Origin: Limnohabitans sp. INBF002
GTDB taxonomy: Bacteria > Pseudomonadota > Gammaproteobacteria > Burkholderiales > Burkholderiaceae_C
Direction: 5' to 3'
Assembly: GCF_027924905.1 (NCBI RefSeq)
Contig: NZ_AP027055.1
Span: forward strand, 2,418,001 to 2,482,000
DNA length: 64,000 bases
The notes below the pieces were generated by a model, which searched no databases, was not told where the DNA came from, and was given only the letters and a program-made list of their open reading frames with translations. A program made the position numbers and the translations under genes. Numbering within the stretch: position 1 is the first letter of the stretch; the number at the start of each line of letters is the position of its first letter. This document shows positions 47,243 through 56,922 of this stretch, piece by piece.

Positions 47243-47794
47243 TTGGCTTTACCAGCAGCTCAACCGCGAAGACACGCGCACACAAGGCAAGTCACTTTCA
47301 CTGGCTATCAAAGAGACGATGGCTTGTGGGACATTGAAGGTGTGTTGCGTGACACCAAACCCATGCCATTTGAAGTTCCCGGCGAGAAATCTTGGCTACC
47401 GAACGAACCAATTCACAACATGTCGATTCGCTTAACGGTGAATGCACGCCTTGTGATTCAAGACATTCAGGTGTCGATGGATGATGTTCCGCACGACGAG
47501 TGCCCCCAAGCCATGCCGCCTATGCAAAAACTGATTGGCGCTCAACTCGCCAGTGGCTGGCGAAAAGCAATTGAAGAAAACTTGGGTAAATCTCAAGGGT
47601 GTGCGCACCTGCGGGAGCTGCTGTTCAACATGGCCACCGCCGCATTCCAAACCGTGACTGGCACATTTGAAGTCACCAATCCAGAAATACCACCACCTCA
47701 CTTAAACCGTTGTGTCGCATGGCGGCTCGACACGGAATTGGTCAGCCGTCGCTACCCCATGTTTTTCAAACAACCATCCACCGATGGTTCTTAA
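47243..47794 (+). CDS. DUF2889 domain protein
   Basis: The 183-residue protein matches the DUF2889 family: HTRQVTFTGYQRDDGLWDIEG (in part) near residue 13-33, IHNMSIRLTV, and GCAHLRELLFNMATAAFQT with a conserved-looking cysteine. No ATG is available in the frame back to a stop at 47194; the TTG at 47243 has AGGA 6 bp upstream and gives the family's N-terminus, so it is the likely start. The function of DUF2889 is unknown. It is divergent from livH and shares its control region, which may tie it to the island. Confidence 0.75.
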   Translation: MALPAAQPRRHAHTRQVTFTGYQRDDGLWDIEGVLRDTKPMPFEVPGEKSWLPNEPIHNMSIRLTVNARLVIQDIQVSMDDVPHDECPQAMPPMQKLIGAQLASGWRKAIEENLGKSQGCAHLRELLFNMATAAFQTVTGTFEVTNPEIPPPHLNRCVAWRLDTELVSRRYPMFFKQPSTDGS

Positions 47795-47815
47795 ACTTTG
47801 ACATCTCAGATACGC

Positions 47816-47849
47816 AAAAGGCCCGTGCTCTTAGAGTCACGGGCCTTTT
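47816..47849. terminator. bidirectional intrinsic terminator between DUF2889 gene and ssb
   Basis: AAAAGGCCCGTG and CACGGGCCTTTT are complementary around a 10-nt loop and T-runs appear on both strands, serving the two convergent genes. Confidence 0.9.
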
Positions 47850-47871
47850 GACATTGATAGATACCTAGACG

Positions 47872-48369
47872 TTAAAACGGGATGTCGTCGTCCATGTCGT
47901 CAAAGCCACCCTTGGCAGGCGCAGGTGCCGCAGGGCGTTGCGCTGCTGGGGCTGCGGCGCGAGGCGCTGCCGCTGGGCGGCTGTAGCCACCGCCGCCTTC
48001 TTCGCCACCACCGCTGGGGCCGCCCATGCCTTCACGGCCACCCAAGAGTTGCAACTCAGTCGCAATGATGTCCACGGTGTTTTTTTCCACGCCTGTGGTT
48101 TTGTCGGTGTACACGCCGTATTTCAAGCGGCCTTCCACATAAATGGGACGGCCTTTTTTGACGTATTCGCCAGCGATTTCAGCCAAGCGGTCGTAGAACG
48201 TGACGCGGTGCCACTGTGTGTCTTCAATCATCTCGCCGCTGTTTTTGTCTTTGCGGCGGCTCGATGTGGCCACGCTCACGTTGGCCACGGCTTGGCCGCT
48301 GGGCAGGTAGCGCACTTCGGGGTCGCGGCCGCAGTTGCCGACGAGGATGACTTTGTTAACGGATGCCAT
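47872..48369 (-). CDS. ssb: single-stranded DNA-binding protein
   Basis: SSB coats single-stranded DNA in replication and repair. The 165-residue protein has the OB fold ([22 protein letters not shown]), a Gly/Ala/Pro-rich linker, and the acidic tip DDMDDDIPF that recruits partner proteins. It ends at the bidirectional terminator and is preceded by an MFS gene 27 bp upstream. In many proteobacteria ssb is directly divergent from uvrA; here the MFS gene lies between. Confidence 0.96.
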   Translation of the reverse strand: MASVNKVILVGNCGRDPEVRYLPSGQAVANVSVATSSRRKDKNSGEMIEDTQWHRVTFYDRLAEIAGEYVKKGRPIYVEGRLKYGVYTDKTTGVEKNTVDIIATELQLLGGREGMGGPSGGGEEGGGGYSRPAAAPRAAAPAAQRPAAPAPAKGGFDDMDDDIPF

Positions 48370-48396
48370 GAGTAAATTCCTCCAGATAGGGGCTAA

Positions 48397-49632
48397 TTAT
48401 GGGGTCTTTGCGGAATGGGCTGGGCGCTTGGGCGCCACCATGGGCCAAGCTACCACCAGCCACAGCACCATGAGTGCCGCGCAAGTTAAAAACAGGCCTT
48501 GTGTGCCGTAGCTTTTGACAAGCTGACCGCCCATCACGCCACCGGCAAAAAAGCCCAACGATTGCAGCGTGTTGTACACACCCATGGCCGCGCCACGCGA
48601 CGAAGCGGGCGCGATGCGCGACACCAAACTGGGTTGCGTGGCTTCCAACACGTTGAAGCCACAAAAGAACGCAAACAACAACCAAGCCAAGCAGGTGATG
48701 CTGGGCGCGCCAGACGACACCCACAGCAGCGCCACTTGCACCAAAGCAATCAAAGCTATGGCGCTTAAAAACACCGCACGCAAATAGCCGCGACGCTCCA
48801 GCGGAAACACACCGCCCATCAACACGAACGAGCCCAGCACAGCGGGCAAATAAATTTGCCAATGGTCGTCCTTGCCCAAACCGGCTTGCACCAAGAACGC
48901 AGGAATCGCCACCCACATGGCCAGCTGCACCGCATGCAACACAAACACACCGATGTTCAAGCGCAGCAGCGCAGGGCTAGACAGCACGTGGCGCAGGCCG
49001 CCGCGGGCCGCGTCTTTGTGCGCCTGAGGCTCAGCTGGCACGCCCCACACCACCACGGCCGTGCCCAACAGCGCCAGCACCGCTGTCAACACAAACAAGC
49101 CCGACAAACCAATGTGTGCCGCAATCACGGGCGACACCACCAGTGACAAGGCAAACATCAGCCCAATGCTTGCGCCCACCAAAGCCATGGCCTTGGTGCG
49201 CACGCTGTCGCGCGTCAGGTCTGCCAACAAAGCGGTGACCGCCGCAGACACCGCGCCCGCGCCTTGCACCGAGCGGCCCACCAGCAAACCTGTCAAGGTG
49301 TCGGCACTGCCGGCAATCAAGCTGCCCAAGGCAAACACCAACAAACCAAAAATAATCACCCGCTTGCGGCCCAAGCGGTCAGACGCCATGCCAAACGGAA
49401 TTTGCAAAATGCCTTGCGTCAGGCCATAAATGCCCATGGCCAAGCCAATCAGTGCGGGGTCATCCCCGCCTGGGTATTTACGCGCTTCCAGCGCAAACAC
49501 GGGCAACACCAAAAACAAACCCAACATGCGCAAAGCAAAGATGGACGCGAGCGAGCCACTGGCGCGCAACTCGGTGCGCGTCATGGTGGGGCTATCGTCC
49601 AGTGTGGGGTCGGGGGTTAAGTTGATCGTCAC
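48397..49632 (-). CDS. MFS transporter, 12-helix type
   Basis: The 411-residue polytopic protein has [20 protein letters not shown] as the first helix and motif A-like [17 protein letters not shown], features of the YajR/DHA1 drug-efflux group. The listed start is GTG 49632; an in-frame ATG at 49584 begins [16 protein letters not shown] and may be the real start. It lies upstream of ssb in the same direction and is divergent from uvrA. Substrate unknown. Confidence 0.88.
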   Translation of the reverse strand: MTINLTPDPTLDDSPTMTRTELRASGSLASIFALRMLGLFLVLPVFALEARKYPGGDDPALIGLAMGIYGLTQGILQIPFGMASDRLGRKRVIIFGLLVFALGSLIAGSADTLTGLLVGRSVQGAGAVSAAVTALLADLTRDSVRTKAMALVGASIGLMFALSLVVSPVIAAHIGLSGLFVLTAVLALLGTAVVVWGVPAEPQAHKDAARGGLRHVLSSPALLRLNIGVFVLHAVQLAMWVAIPAFLVQAGLGKDDHWQIYLPAVLGSFVLMGGVFPLERRGYLRAVFLSAIALIALVQVALLWVSSGAPSITCLAWLLFAFFCGFNVLEATQPSLVSRIAPASSRGAAMGVYNTLQSLGFFAGGVMGGQLVKSYGTQGLFLTCAALMVLWLVVAWPMVAPKRPAHSAKTP

Positions 49633-49771
49633 AGCCTACCATTGTCCCGTATTCCTGGCCAAGTTAGCCCGTCGCCACTATCATGGCGGGTTGCCCTTTT
49701 ATTTTGAGTGTCCAGTGAACGCACCTTCTGACGGCGCCTACTTAGGCCAAGCCCTGAACCACCCCTCCGCG

Positions 49772-52750
49772 ATGCGAAACATCAGCATTCGCGGGGCGCG
49801 CACGCACAACCTGAAAAACATCGACCTGGACATTCCGCGTAACCAGCTGGTGGTCATCACGGGCTTGTCGGGCTCGGGCAAATCCAGCCTCGCGTTTGAC
49901 ACGCTGTATGCCGAAGGCCAGCGCCGTTATGTGGAAAGCCTCTCGGCCTACGCCCGTCAATTTTTGGGCCGCTTGGACAAGCCCGATGTGGATCTGATTG
50001 AAGGCCTGTCGCCCGCGATCAGCATTGAGCAAAAAGCCACCAGCCACAACCCGCGCTCCACCGTGGGCACGGTGACCGAAATTCACGACTACCTGCGCTT
50101 GCTGTTTGCCCGCGCGGGCACGCCCTATTGCCCCGACCACAACTTGGCGCTGCAAGCGCAAAGCGTGTCGCAAATGGTGGACGCCGTCATGGCCCTGCCC
50201 GAAGACACCAAGCTCATGCTGCTCGCGCCCATCGCGCGCAACCGCAAGGGCGAGTACAGCGAAATCTTCACCCAGTTGCAAGCGCAGGGCTATGTGCGTT
50301 TTCGCATCGAAGGCAAGGTGTACGAATACGACGAGCTGCCCGAGCTGAAGAAAACCGAGAAACACGACATCGACGTGGTGGTGGACCGCATCAAGGTGCG
50401 CCACGAAGCGCCCGCAGCGCCCCCCGCGCCTGTGGCCGCGCCCAGCATTGGCGACATTGCCGTGGCTGCACCTCCGCCCGGCTTGCGCCAGCGTTTGGCC
50501 GAGAGCTTTGAAGCCGCGCTGCGCTTAGCCGAAGGCCGCGCCATCGCGCTGGAGATGGACACGGGTGTGGAGCACGCGTTCAACGCCAAGTTTTCTTGCC
50601 CACAGTGCACGTATTCCATCAGCGAACTCGAACCCCGTTTGTTCTCGTTCAACTCACCCGTGGGCGCTTGCCCCTCGTGCGATGGCCTAGGCCACCAAGA
50701 CTATTTCGACCCAGCACGCGTGGTGGCATTTCCGTCACTCAGCTTAGGCAGCGGCGCCATCAAAGGCTGGGACCGCCGCAACGCGCATTACTTCACGATG
50801 CTCGAGAGCTTGGCCAAGCACTACAAATTTGACCTTGATGCACCGTATGAAGACCTGAGCCCCGAAGTGCGCCAAGTGCTGCTGTATGGCTCGGGCGAAG
50901 AAGAAATCAAATTCAACTACAGCCTTGAAAACGGCTCTAGCAAAAAGCTCAGCAAGAAGCACCCCTTCGAAGGCATCTTGGTCAACATGGAGCGCCGCTA
51001 CCGCGAGACCGACTCCACCGTGGTGCGCGAAGACCTCTCGCGCTACCGTGGCGTGCGTGCCTGCACCTCATGCGGTGGCACACGCCTGCGCCGCGAAGCG
51101 CGCAATGTGCGCATTGGCGAAGGTGCGCAAATGCGCGGCATTTTTGACATCAGCCACACCACGCTGGGCGAATGCTTTGGCTACTTCAACACCCTGCAAC
51201 TGCAAGGTGCCAAAGCCGAGATTGCCGACAAAGTGGTGCGCGAAATTGCTTCACGCCTGAAATTCTTGAACGACGTGGGCCTGAACTACCTCAGCCTCGA
51301 CCGCAGCGCCGACACGCTGTCGGGCGGCGAAGCACAACGCATTCGTTTGGCCAGCCAAATCGGCTCGGGCCTCACCGGTGTGATGTACGTGCTGGACGAG
51401 CCCAGCATCGGCCTACACCAGCGCGACAACGACCGTCTGATTGACACCCTCAAACACCTGCGCAACATCGGCAACAGCGTGATCGTGGTCGAGCACGACG
51501 AAGACATGATTCGTGCCGCAGACTTTTGCGTGGACATGGGCCCCGGCGCGGGCGTGCATGGCGGCCAAGTGATGGCCAGCGGCACACCCAGCGAAATTGA
51601 AGCCAACCCCAACTCACTGACGGGCCGTTACCTCGCGCAAGCGTTGCGCATCGACGTGCCTGCCAAACGCAATGCCTTCTTACCTGTGGAAGCCGAAGAG
51701 CTGAAGTTCCAACGCAAGCTGCACAAAGACGCGTCGGAACACCAAGTGATTCGCATCCGTGGTGCGCGGGGCAACAACTTGAAAAACGTGACCGCCGATT
51801 TCCCCGTGGGCTTGCTCACCTGCGTCACAGGTGTGTCGGGCTCGGGCAAATCGACGTTGGTGAACGACACGCTGTACACCGCAGCCGCGCACACCATTCA
51901 CCGCGCGCACGACGAGCCAGCAGCGCACGACGAAATCACCGGCCTCGACTATTTCGACAAAGTCATCAACGTCGACCAATCGCCCATTGGCCGCACACCG
52001 CGCAGCAACCCTGCCACTTACACCGGCCTGTTCACGCCCATCCGTGAGCTGATGGCCGAAGTGCCGATGGCGCGTGAACGCGGCTATGGTCCAGGGCGAT
52101 TCAGCTTCAACGTGGCCGCAGGCTCAGGCGGCGGCCGTTGCGAAGCCTGCCAAGGCGACGGCATGGTGAAAGTGGAAATGCACTTTTTGCCCGATGTGTA
52201 TGTGCCTTGCGATGTGTGCCACGGCTTGCGCTACAACCGCGAAACACTAGAGGTCATGTACAAGGGCAAAAACATCGCGCAAATTTTGACGCTCACCGTC
52301 GAAGCCGCGCTGGTGTTTTTCAACGCCGTGCCCAACATCGCCCGCAAGCTGCAAACCTTGATGGACGTGGGCCTGTCGTACCTGCAACTCGGCCAAGCTG
52401 CCACCACCCTCTCGGGCGGTGAAGCGCAGCGCGTGAAGCTGGCTTTGGAGCTGAGCAAACGCGACACAGGTCGCACGCTCTACATCTTGGACGAGCCCAC
52501 CACCGGCCTGCACTTTGCCGACATTGCGCTGCTGCTGAAGGTGCTGCAACACCTGCGCGATGCGGGCAACACCATCGTCATCATCGAGCACAACCTCGAC
52601 GTCATCAAAACCGCCGACTGGCTGATTGACATGGGGCCTGAAGGCGGCTCGGGCGGCGGCATGGTGGTGGGCGTTGGTACACCCGAAGATTTGGCGGCCA
52701 ACCCTGCTAGCTTTACCGGCAAGTACTTGAAGCGCTTGTTGCCAAGCTGA
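49772..52750 (+). CDS. uvrA: excinuclease ABC subunit A
   Basis: UvrA recognises DNA damage in nucleotide excision repair. The 992-residue protein has two ABC modules: Walker [10 protein letters not shown] (31-39) and GVSGSGKST, two signatures LSGGEAQR, and two zinc fingers (CPQC...CPSC and CEAC...CDVC). Residues about 211-237 are an Ala/Pro-rich insert absent from E. coli UvrA, and a GSGG insert precedes the second finger. The ATG aligns with the E. coli start; an in-frame GTG at 49715 would add 19 residues. No LexA box is evident upstream. Confidence 0.95.
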   Translation: MRNISIRGARTHNLKNIDLDIPRNQLVVITGLSGSGKSSLAFDTLYAEGQRRYVESLSAYARQFLGRLDKPDVDLIEGLSPAISIEQKATSHNPRSTVGTVTEIHDYLRLLFARAGTPYCPDHNLALQAQSVSQMVDAVMALPEDTKLMLLAPIARNRKGEYSEIFTQLQAQGYVRFRIEGKVYEYDELPELKKTEKHDIDVVVDRIKVRHEAPAAPPAPVAAPSIGDIAVAAPPPGLRQRLAESFEAALRLAEGRAIALEMDTGVEHAFNAKFSCPQCTYSISELEPRLFSFNSPVGACPSCDGLGHQDYFDPARVVAFPSLSLGSGAIKGWDRRNAHYFTMLESLAKHYKFDLDAPYEDLSPEVRQVLLYGSGEEEIKFNYSLENGSSKKLSKKHPFEGILVNMERRYRETDSTVVREDLSRYRGVRACTSCGGTRLRREARNVRIGEGAQMRGIFDISHTTLGECFGYFNTLQLQGAKAEIADKVVREIASRLKFLNDVGLNYLSLDRSADTLSGGEAQRIRLASQIGSGLTGVMYVLDEPSIGLHQRDNDRLIDTLKHLRNIGNSVIVVEHDEDMIRAADFCVDMGPGAGVHGGQVMASGTPSEIEANPNSLTGRYLAQALRIDVPAKRNAFLPVEAEELKFQRKLHKDASEHQVIRIRGARGNNLKNVTADFPVGLLTCVTGVSGSGKSTLVNDTLYTAAAHTIHRAHDEPAAHDEITGLDYFDKVINVDQSPIGRTPRSNPATYTGLFTPIRELMAEVPMARERGYGPGRFSFNVAAGSGGGRCEACQGDGMVKVEMHFLPDVYVPCDVCHGLRYNRETLEVMYKGKNIAQILTLTVEAALVFFNAVPNIARKLQTLMDVGLSYLQLGQAATTLSGGEAQRVKLALELSKRDTGRTLYILDEPTTGLHFADIALLLKVLQHLRDAGNTIVIIEHNLDVIKTADWLIDMGPEGGSGGGMVVGVGTPEDLAANPASFTGKYLKRLLPS

Positions 52751-52807
52751 GCACGCGAGCGGCTTCGCTGCCCCATTGAGCAGCAGGCCCGCGCGACAGG
52801 TCACCTG

Positions 52808-53278
52808 TTAATGCTGATGCCCATGCGCGCCATGCACATGGCGATGGGCAATTTCTTCAGCCGTGGCGGCGCGCACATCCGTCACGGTACAACTGAAACG
52901 CAGCGCTTGGCCCGCCAACTCGTGGTTGCCGTCTAGGTGCACTTCGGGTCCTTTGATCTTCATGACGTTGAACACGCGCGGCTGCCCATCGTCGCCTGCA
53001 CCTTGCAACTGCCCGCCCACTTTCACGCCCGGTGGAAATTCCGCTTTAGGAATGACGCGCACCAACGATTCGTCGCGCTCGCCAAAGGCGTCTTCCGCGC
53101 TCAAATCCAGCGTGACGGCAAAGCCCACCGCTTGGCCGTTGAGTGCGGCTTCCAACTTGGGAAAAATGTTTTCGTAGCCGCCGTGTAAATAAGACAAATG
53201 CCCCGAATCCAAAGGCTTGCCTGCGGGGGTGGTGACTTGGTATTTGAGGGTGACGGCCGTGTCTTGGATGATGTGCAT
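52808..53278 (-). CDS. SlyD-like FKBP-type peptidyl-prolyl isomerase
   Basis: The 156-residue protein shows the SlyD pattern: LDSGHLSYLHGGYENIFPKLE (in part), an insert-in-flap domain (AEDAFGERDESLVRVIPKAEF) and NHELAGQALRFSCTV. The His-rich tail (HRHVHGAHGHQH) suggests metal binding, as in SlyD. ATG 53278 is used; the frame runs upstream but without family similarity. It is convergent with uvrA and divergent from the glutaredoxin-like gene. Confidence 0.9.
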   Translation of the reverse strand: MHIIQDTAVTLKYQVTTPAGKPLDSGHLSYLHGGYENIFPKLEAALNGQAVGFAVTLDLSAEDAFGERDESLVRVIPKAEFPPGVKVGGQLQGAGDDGQPRVFNVMKIKGPEVHLDGNHELAGQALRFSCTVTDVRAATAEEIAHRHVHGAHGHQH

Positions 53279-53355
53279 GGCTAGGCTTTGAATGAAAAGC
53301 TCAATTGTCCACGACCGCACGGCTGAACCCGCATCAAGCCTTACCATTCCCTCCC

Positions 53356-53754
53356 ATGAAACCTATCATCCGTGCCTTTTTCAAAACCCTGCGCCTCGTG
53401 CTGGGTCCTGTCATGTTGCTCAAAGAACGCCTCACTCAAACCAAGGGCGTGCAACGCGAACCCGCCGCGCAAACCATGGTCAACCTGGAATGCCAAAACC
53501 TGGCGCTGTACCAATTCAGCACCTGCCCGTTTTGCATCAAGGTGCGCCAAGAAATGCGCCGCCTGTCGCTGCCGATTGAGAAACGCGATGCACAACACAA
53601 CACCGCCAACCGTGACGAACTGATGCAAGGCAGCAGTGCAACCAAAGTGCCGTGCCTGAAGATCACTGAAGCAAACGGAGAAATAAGGTGGCTACAAGAC
53701 TCGAACACCATCGTGGTCTACCTGCGTGAACGCTTCGGTACAGCAGTGGCTTGA
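53356..53754 (+). CDS. membrane-anchored glutaredoxin-like protein
   Basis: The 132-residue protein has a short hydrophobic N-terminal segment (about 7-22), then a thioredoxin fold with the redox motif CPFC (57-60) in QFSTCPFCIKVRQEMRR and the cis-Pro TKVPCLKI. Domain order matches glutaredoxin family proteins of Burkholderiales. It probably reduces disulfides near the membrane with glutathione; gshA and gshB are elsewhere in the window. ATG 53356 starts the family. Confidence 0.85.
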   Translation: MKPIIRAFFKTLRLVLGPVMLLKERLTQTKGVQREPAAQTMVNLECQNLALYQFSTCPFCIKVRQEMRRLSLPIEKRDAQHNTANRDELMQGSSATKVPCLKITEANGEIRWLQDSNTIVVYLRERFGTAVA

Positions 53755-53800
53755 ACCTGCAAGACCTATACGTCATGTTCGCGCATCCAGAAGCTTTACC

Positions 53801-54715
53801 ATGCAGACCATGTCAGCCCTACACAGTCTCACCCGCAAACAGTTGCTGACCCTCGTCATCCTGACTTTGGTTTGGGGCATGAACTGGCCCATCTTAAAAA
53901 TTGGCGTGACGGGCTATCCCGCCATTACCTTTCGCAGCATTTCCATGTGGATCGGCTGGCCCTTGTTGGGCCTCGTGCTGCTGCGTATGAAAGTGCCGTT
54001 CAAAGTGCCGCGTCACGAGTGGCGGGAATTGGTGCTTTTAGCCATCAGCAATATGTTTGTTTGGCATGTGTTGATCATTTTGGCGGTGCAAGATTTGTCG
54101 AGTGGACGCGCGGCCATCTTGGGCTACACCATGCCAATTTTTTCAGCGCTGATGGGTGTTTTGTTTTTCAAATCACCGCTGCGCCCTCGTGCTTGGTTGG
54201 GCGTGGCATTGGCCGCCTTGGCCGCCATGCTCTTGTTGTGGCACGAGTTGGCACATCTGTCCGGGAAGCCCTTGGGCGTTTTGATTGCTTTGATCGCCGC
54301 AGCCTCATGGGCCTTGGGCACACAGCAAATTCGTCACACCAAGATGACGGTGCCCACCCTCACGATTGTGTTTTGGATGACCGGCATGACAGCGGTGGTG
54401 ATGAGTGTGCTGGCCGTTGTGTTTGAAATGGACCGTTGGGCCATGCCTCCTGCCCACACTTGGGGCTCCATCATTTACAACGCCATTGGCGTCTTTGTAT
54501 TTGCGCAAGCCGCGTGGCTAAGTTTGGCGCGCAGCTTGCCACCGTTGGCATCGAGTTTGAGCGTGATGTTCATCCCTGTCCTTGGCGTATTCGCAGGCGC
54601 GTGGTGGCTGGGCGAGGTGTTGCATTGGCAAGACTGGCTGGCGGTGTTGCTGGTGGTCGCGGCCATCGCCTCTGTGCTGTGGCCAGCGCGCGCATCACAA
54701 GCTGAACACATTTAG
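53801..54715 (+). CDS. EamA/DMT-family transporter
   Basis: The 304-residue protein has about ten membrane helices arranged as two EamA repeats: TLVWGMNWPILKIGV in the first and GTQQIRHTKMTVPTL beginning the second. The family exports amino acids, their derivatives and other metabolites. ATG 53801 is used; an upstream frame start at 53726 overlaps the glutaredoxin gene. The stop overlaps that of the convergent MmgE/PrpD gene by 4 bp. Confidence 0.87.
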   Translation: MQTMSALHSLTRKQLLTLVILTLVWGMNWPILKIGVTGYPAITFRSISMWIGWPLLGLVLLRMKVPFKVPRHEWRELVLLAISNMFVWHVLIILAVQDLSSGRAAILGYTMPIFSALMGVLFFKSPLRPRAWLGVALAALAAMLLLWHELAHLSGKPLGVLIALIAAASWALGTQQIRHTKMTVPTLTIVFWMTGMTAVVMSVLAVVFEMDRWAMPPAHTWGSIIYNAIGVFVFAQAAWLSLARSLPPLASSLSVMFIPVLGVFAGAWWLGEVLHWQDWLAVLLVVAAIASVLWPARASQAEHI

Positions 54716-56103
54716 GCGGTGTTGAGGTGGCGCAAGGCGCGCCATAAATCATCCGACGACGACGCTTGCGGCAATGCGGCGCAGGCGGCAAGCACCCTGG
54801 CCACGGCCTGCGGCGAATAACCTGCGGCCTGCATCACACGTTGCGCTTTCGCGATCACCATCGCATCAGACATCGGACTTTCTGGGTCGCCGGGTGCATC
54901 TGACACCTGGGTGTGCAACACCGCACCGTTGCGTAACCAGACACGAACTTGAGCGCCGTAGTGCGCTGGGTAGGCTCGACTCCAGCGCGACACTGCACTG
55001 ACATGGGTGCAGGCGCGCAAACGTGCCAAGGTGGGTTGCGCCAGGCATTCAGGTTGCGTGTCGTCCAAACCAAAATCGCCCCTCAGCAAGCCCACCGCCA
55101 CGCCGTGTTGCAAACTGAAGCGGGCTTGTTGGCGCGTACTCGGGTGTGGTTGGTTGGCAAACGCCACTGCGGTTTGGTAGGTCTGGATTTCGATGCGGGT
55201 GATCTGGCTCACATCTGGCACTTGCGCGTGCAACCGCACAGCACACGCAATGGCTGGATGAACATGGCGGCAAGCAGGCCAAGGTTTGAAGCTGACTTCG
55301 TGTATCAGCCACGGCGCATTTGGCTTTGGCGTGAGCACTGCCTTTGCGCGCCTTACATTCGGGCGACTACCGGTCGCAGCGAACCAGCCATGTTCGCCCT
55401 CCAAGATATGACGAGGTCCGACCAAACCAGCCGCAGCCAAGTCAGCCGCCATGACGCCCGATTGCGCACTGCGCCCCGCAGCCAACTGTTTAGAAAAACC
55501 GGGTTCTAAGCGACATTGCCACACCCCACTGGCTTGCATGCCAGCCTGCGCCAAAGCATGCATGGCTTGTGTGGCATCAAGCTGCAACAAGCTGGCACTG
55601 GCTGTGGCTGCACCAAACACCCCACATGTGGCCGTACTGTACCAGTGCCGGTAATGCGCGGTACCCGCCAACAAACCAACACGGATGGCCACCTCATAGC
55701 CACGCACCACCGCATCAAGCAGCGCATGCGGTGTGGCTTGTTCACGCTGTGCAACAGCCAACGCTGCTGCCATGATGGTGTCAGCCGGATGCACCACAGC
55801 AGCCCGGTGCAAGTCGTCCAACTCATCGATGTTGCCTAGCCCACCGTGGACCAATGCAGCAGCTTCGCTGTGCAACTGCAAACCACCCGCCGTCCAACAG
55901 GGTCCTGCCGCGGTCTGTGCGGCCCAACGGTTCAAAGCGGCACCAGCCGGAGAAGCGTGGCCCAGCAACACACACCCAAACCAGTCCAGCAGATGCAATG
56001 CCGCGCGGCGGCGGTCGGTGTCGGTGATGGGGCGGCCTTGCAAGGCCAACAACTGCTCGGTCCAAGAAGGCCTGTTGATGGCTCCTAGCCCAAGCCTTTG
56101 CAT
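54712..56103 (-). CDS. MmgE/PrpD-family protein
   Basis: The 463-residue protein has the MmgE/PrpD fold: DRRRAALHLLDWFGCVLLGH (in part) near the N-terminus and HPADTIMAAALAVAQR, then SFKPWPACRHVHPAI. The family includes 2-methylcitrate dehydratase (PrpD), cis-aconitate decarboxylase and many uncharacterised members, so the reaction is likely a dehydration or decarboxylation of a polycarboxylate. It is the last gene of the ten-gene operon, 3 bp after the crotonase. Confidence 0.88.
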   Translation of the reverse strand: MQRLGLGAINRPSWTEQLLALQGRPITDTDRRRAALHLLDWFGCVLLGHASPAGAALNRWAAQTAAGPCWTAGGLQLHSEAAALVHGGLGNIDELDDLHRAAVVHPADTIMAAALAVAQREQATPHALLDAVVRGYEVAIRVGLLAGTAHYRHWYSTATCGVFGAATASASLLQLDATQAMHALAQAGMQASGVWQCRLEPGFSKQLAAGRSAQSGVMAADLAAAGLVGPRHILEGEHGWFAATGSRPNVRRAKAVLTPKPNAPWLIHEVSFKPWPACRHVHPAIACAVRLHAQVPDVSQITRIEIQTYQTAVAFANQPHPSTRQQARFSLQHGVAVGLLRGDFGLDDTQPECLAQPTLARLRACTHVSAVSRWSRAYPAHYGAQVRVWLRNGAVLHTQVSDAPGDPESPMSDAMVIAKAQRVMQAAGYSPQAVARVLAACAALPQASSSDDLWRALRHLNTA

Positions 56104-56106
56104 GAC

Positions 56107-56913
56107 TCAGCGGCCTTTGAAAACCGGTGGGCGTTTGTCGTTAAAGGCTGCCACACCTTCGCGGCGGTCGTCGGTGTCCACGAGGCGGTTGTAAGCCTCC
56201 ACCTCAAACCGATACGCGGTGCGCAGCTCCATTTGCCCGCCGTAGCGGATTGATTTCTTGATTTGTCGCACTGACAAAGGCGCATTGGCGGCAATGCGTT
56301 GCGCCGTCTCTAGCGCCAATGCCAAGACCGCATCAGGCGCAGCCACTTGGTTGACCAAACCCCATTCCAAGGCCTGCTCTGCGCTGAAAGGACGGCCTGT
56401 CAGCGCCAATTCTTTGGCGCGTCGCTCGCCCAAAGCGCGCGGTAAATTTTGCGTACCGCCCATGCCAGGCATGATGCCCAAGGTGACCTCGGGCAGCGCA
56501 AAGCGTGCGTCTTGGCTCGCGTACAAAAAGTCACAGCACAACGCCATTTCCAAACCACCGCCATAGGCATGGCCATTGATGGCCCCGATGACGGGCAATG
56601 GCAAATCAATCAATGCCCAATACAAGCGCTCAAAAATCTCGTGCTGGTATTGCCACGCTTGCGGCGTCATGCCGTTGCGCTCTTTCAAATCTCCGCCACC
56701 GCAAAATATTTTGGCGCCAGCCCCCGTCAACACCACACAACGCAGATCACCAGGCTGATCGGTCAGGCGCACCCACAGGTCCAGCAAATCGATGCCCATC
56801 TGCGTGTTCAGTGCATTGCCGGCCTCTGGACGGTTCAGACACACCTGCAACACATGGTCCGACACCTGTGTGCATTCAAGCGTTCTGTAAGTCGGCAACT
56901 GGGGGTGGGCCAT
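56107..56913 (-). CDS. enoyl-CoA hydratase/isomerase family protein with intact catalytic glutamates
   Basis: The 268-residue crotonase has the oxyanion loop FCGGGDLKERN (70-80), GHAYGGGLEMALCCD with Glu122 and LPEVTLGIMPGMGGTQ with Glu142; these correspond to Glu144 and Glu164 of rat crotonase, so hydratase chemistry is plausible. It is the ninth gene of the operon, with 9 and 3 bp gaps. It differs from the second crotonase at 62345, which has lost both residues. Confidence 0.9.
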   Translation of the reverse strand: MAHPQLPTYRTLECTQVSDHVLQVCLNRPEAGNALNTQMGIDLLDLWVRLTDQPGDLRCVVLTGAGAKIFCGGGDLKERNGMTPQAWQYQHEIFERLYWALIDLPLPVIGAINGHAYGGGLEMALCCDFLYASQDARFALPEVTLGIMPGMGGTQNLPRALGERRAKELALTGRPFSAEQALEWGLVNQVAAPDAVLALALETAQRIAANAPLSVRQIKKSIRYGGQMELRTAYRFEVEAYNRLVDTDDRREGVAAFNDKRPPVFKGR

Positions 56914-56922
56914 GGTGTGCGC

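Noticed and set aside
49430-49714. N-terminal extension of the uvrA frame
   Set aside because: It lies antisense to the MFS gene and has no UvrA similarity; the family start is at 49772.
49633-49771. LexA box upstream of uvrA
   Set aside because: No CTGT-N8-ACAG-like dyad is present in the gap.
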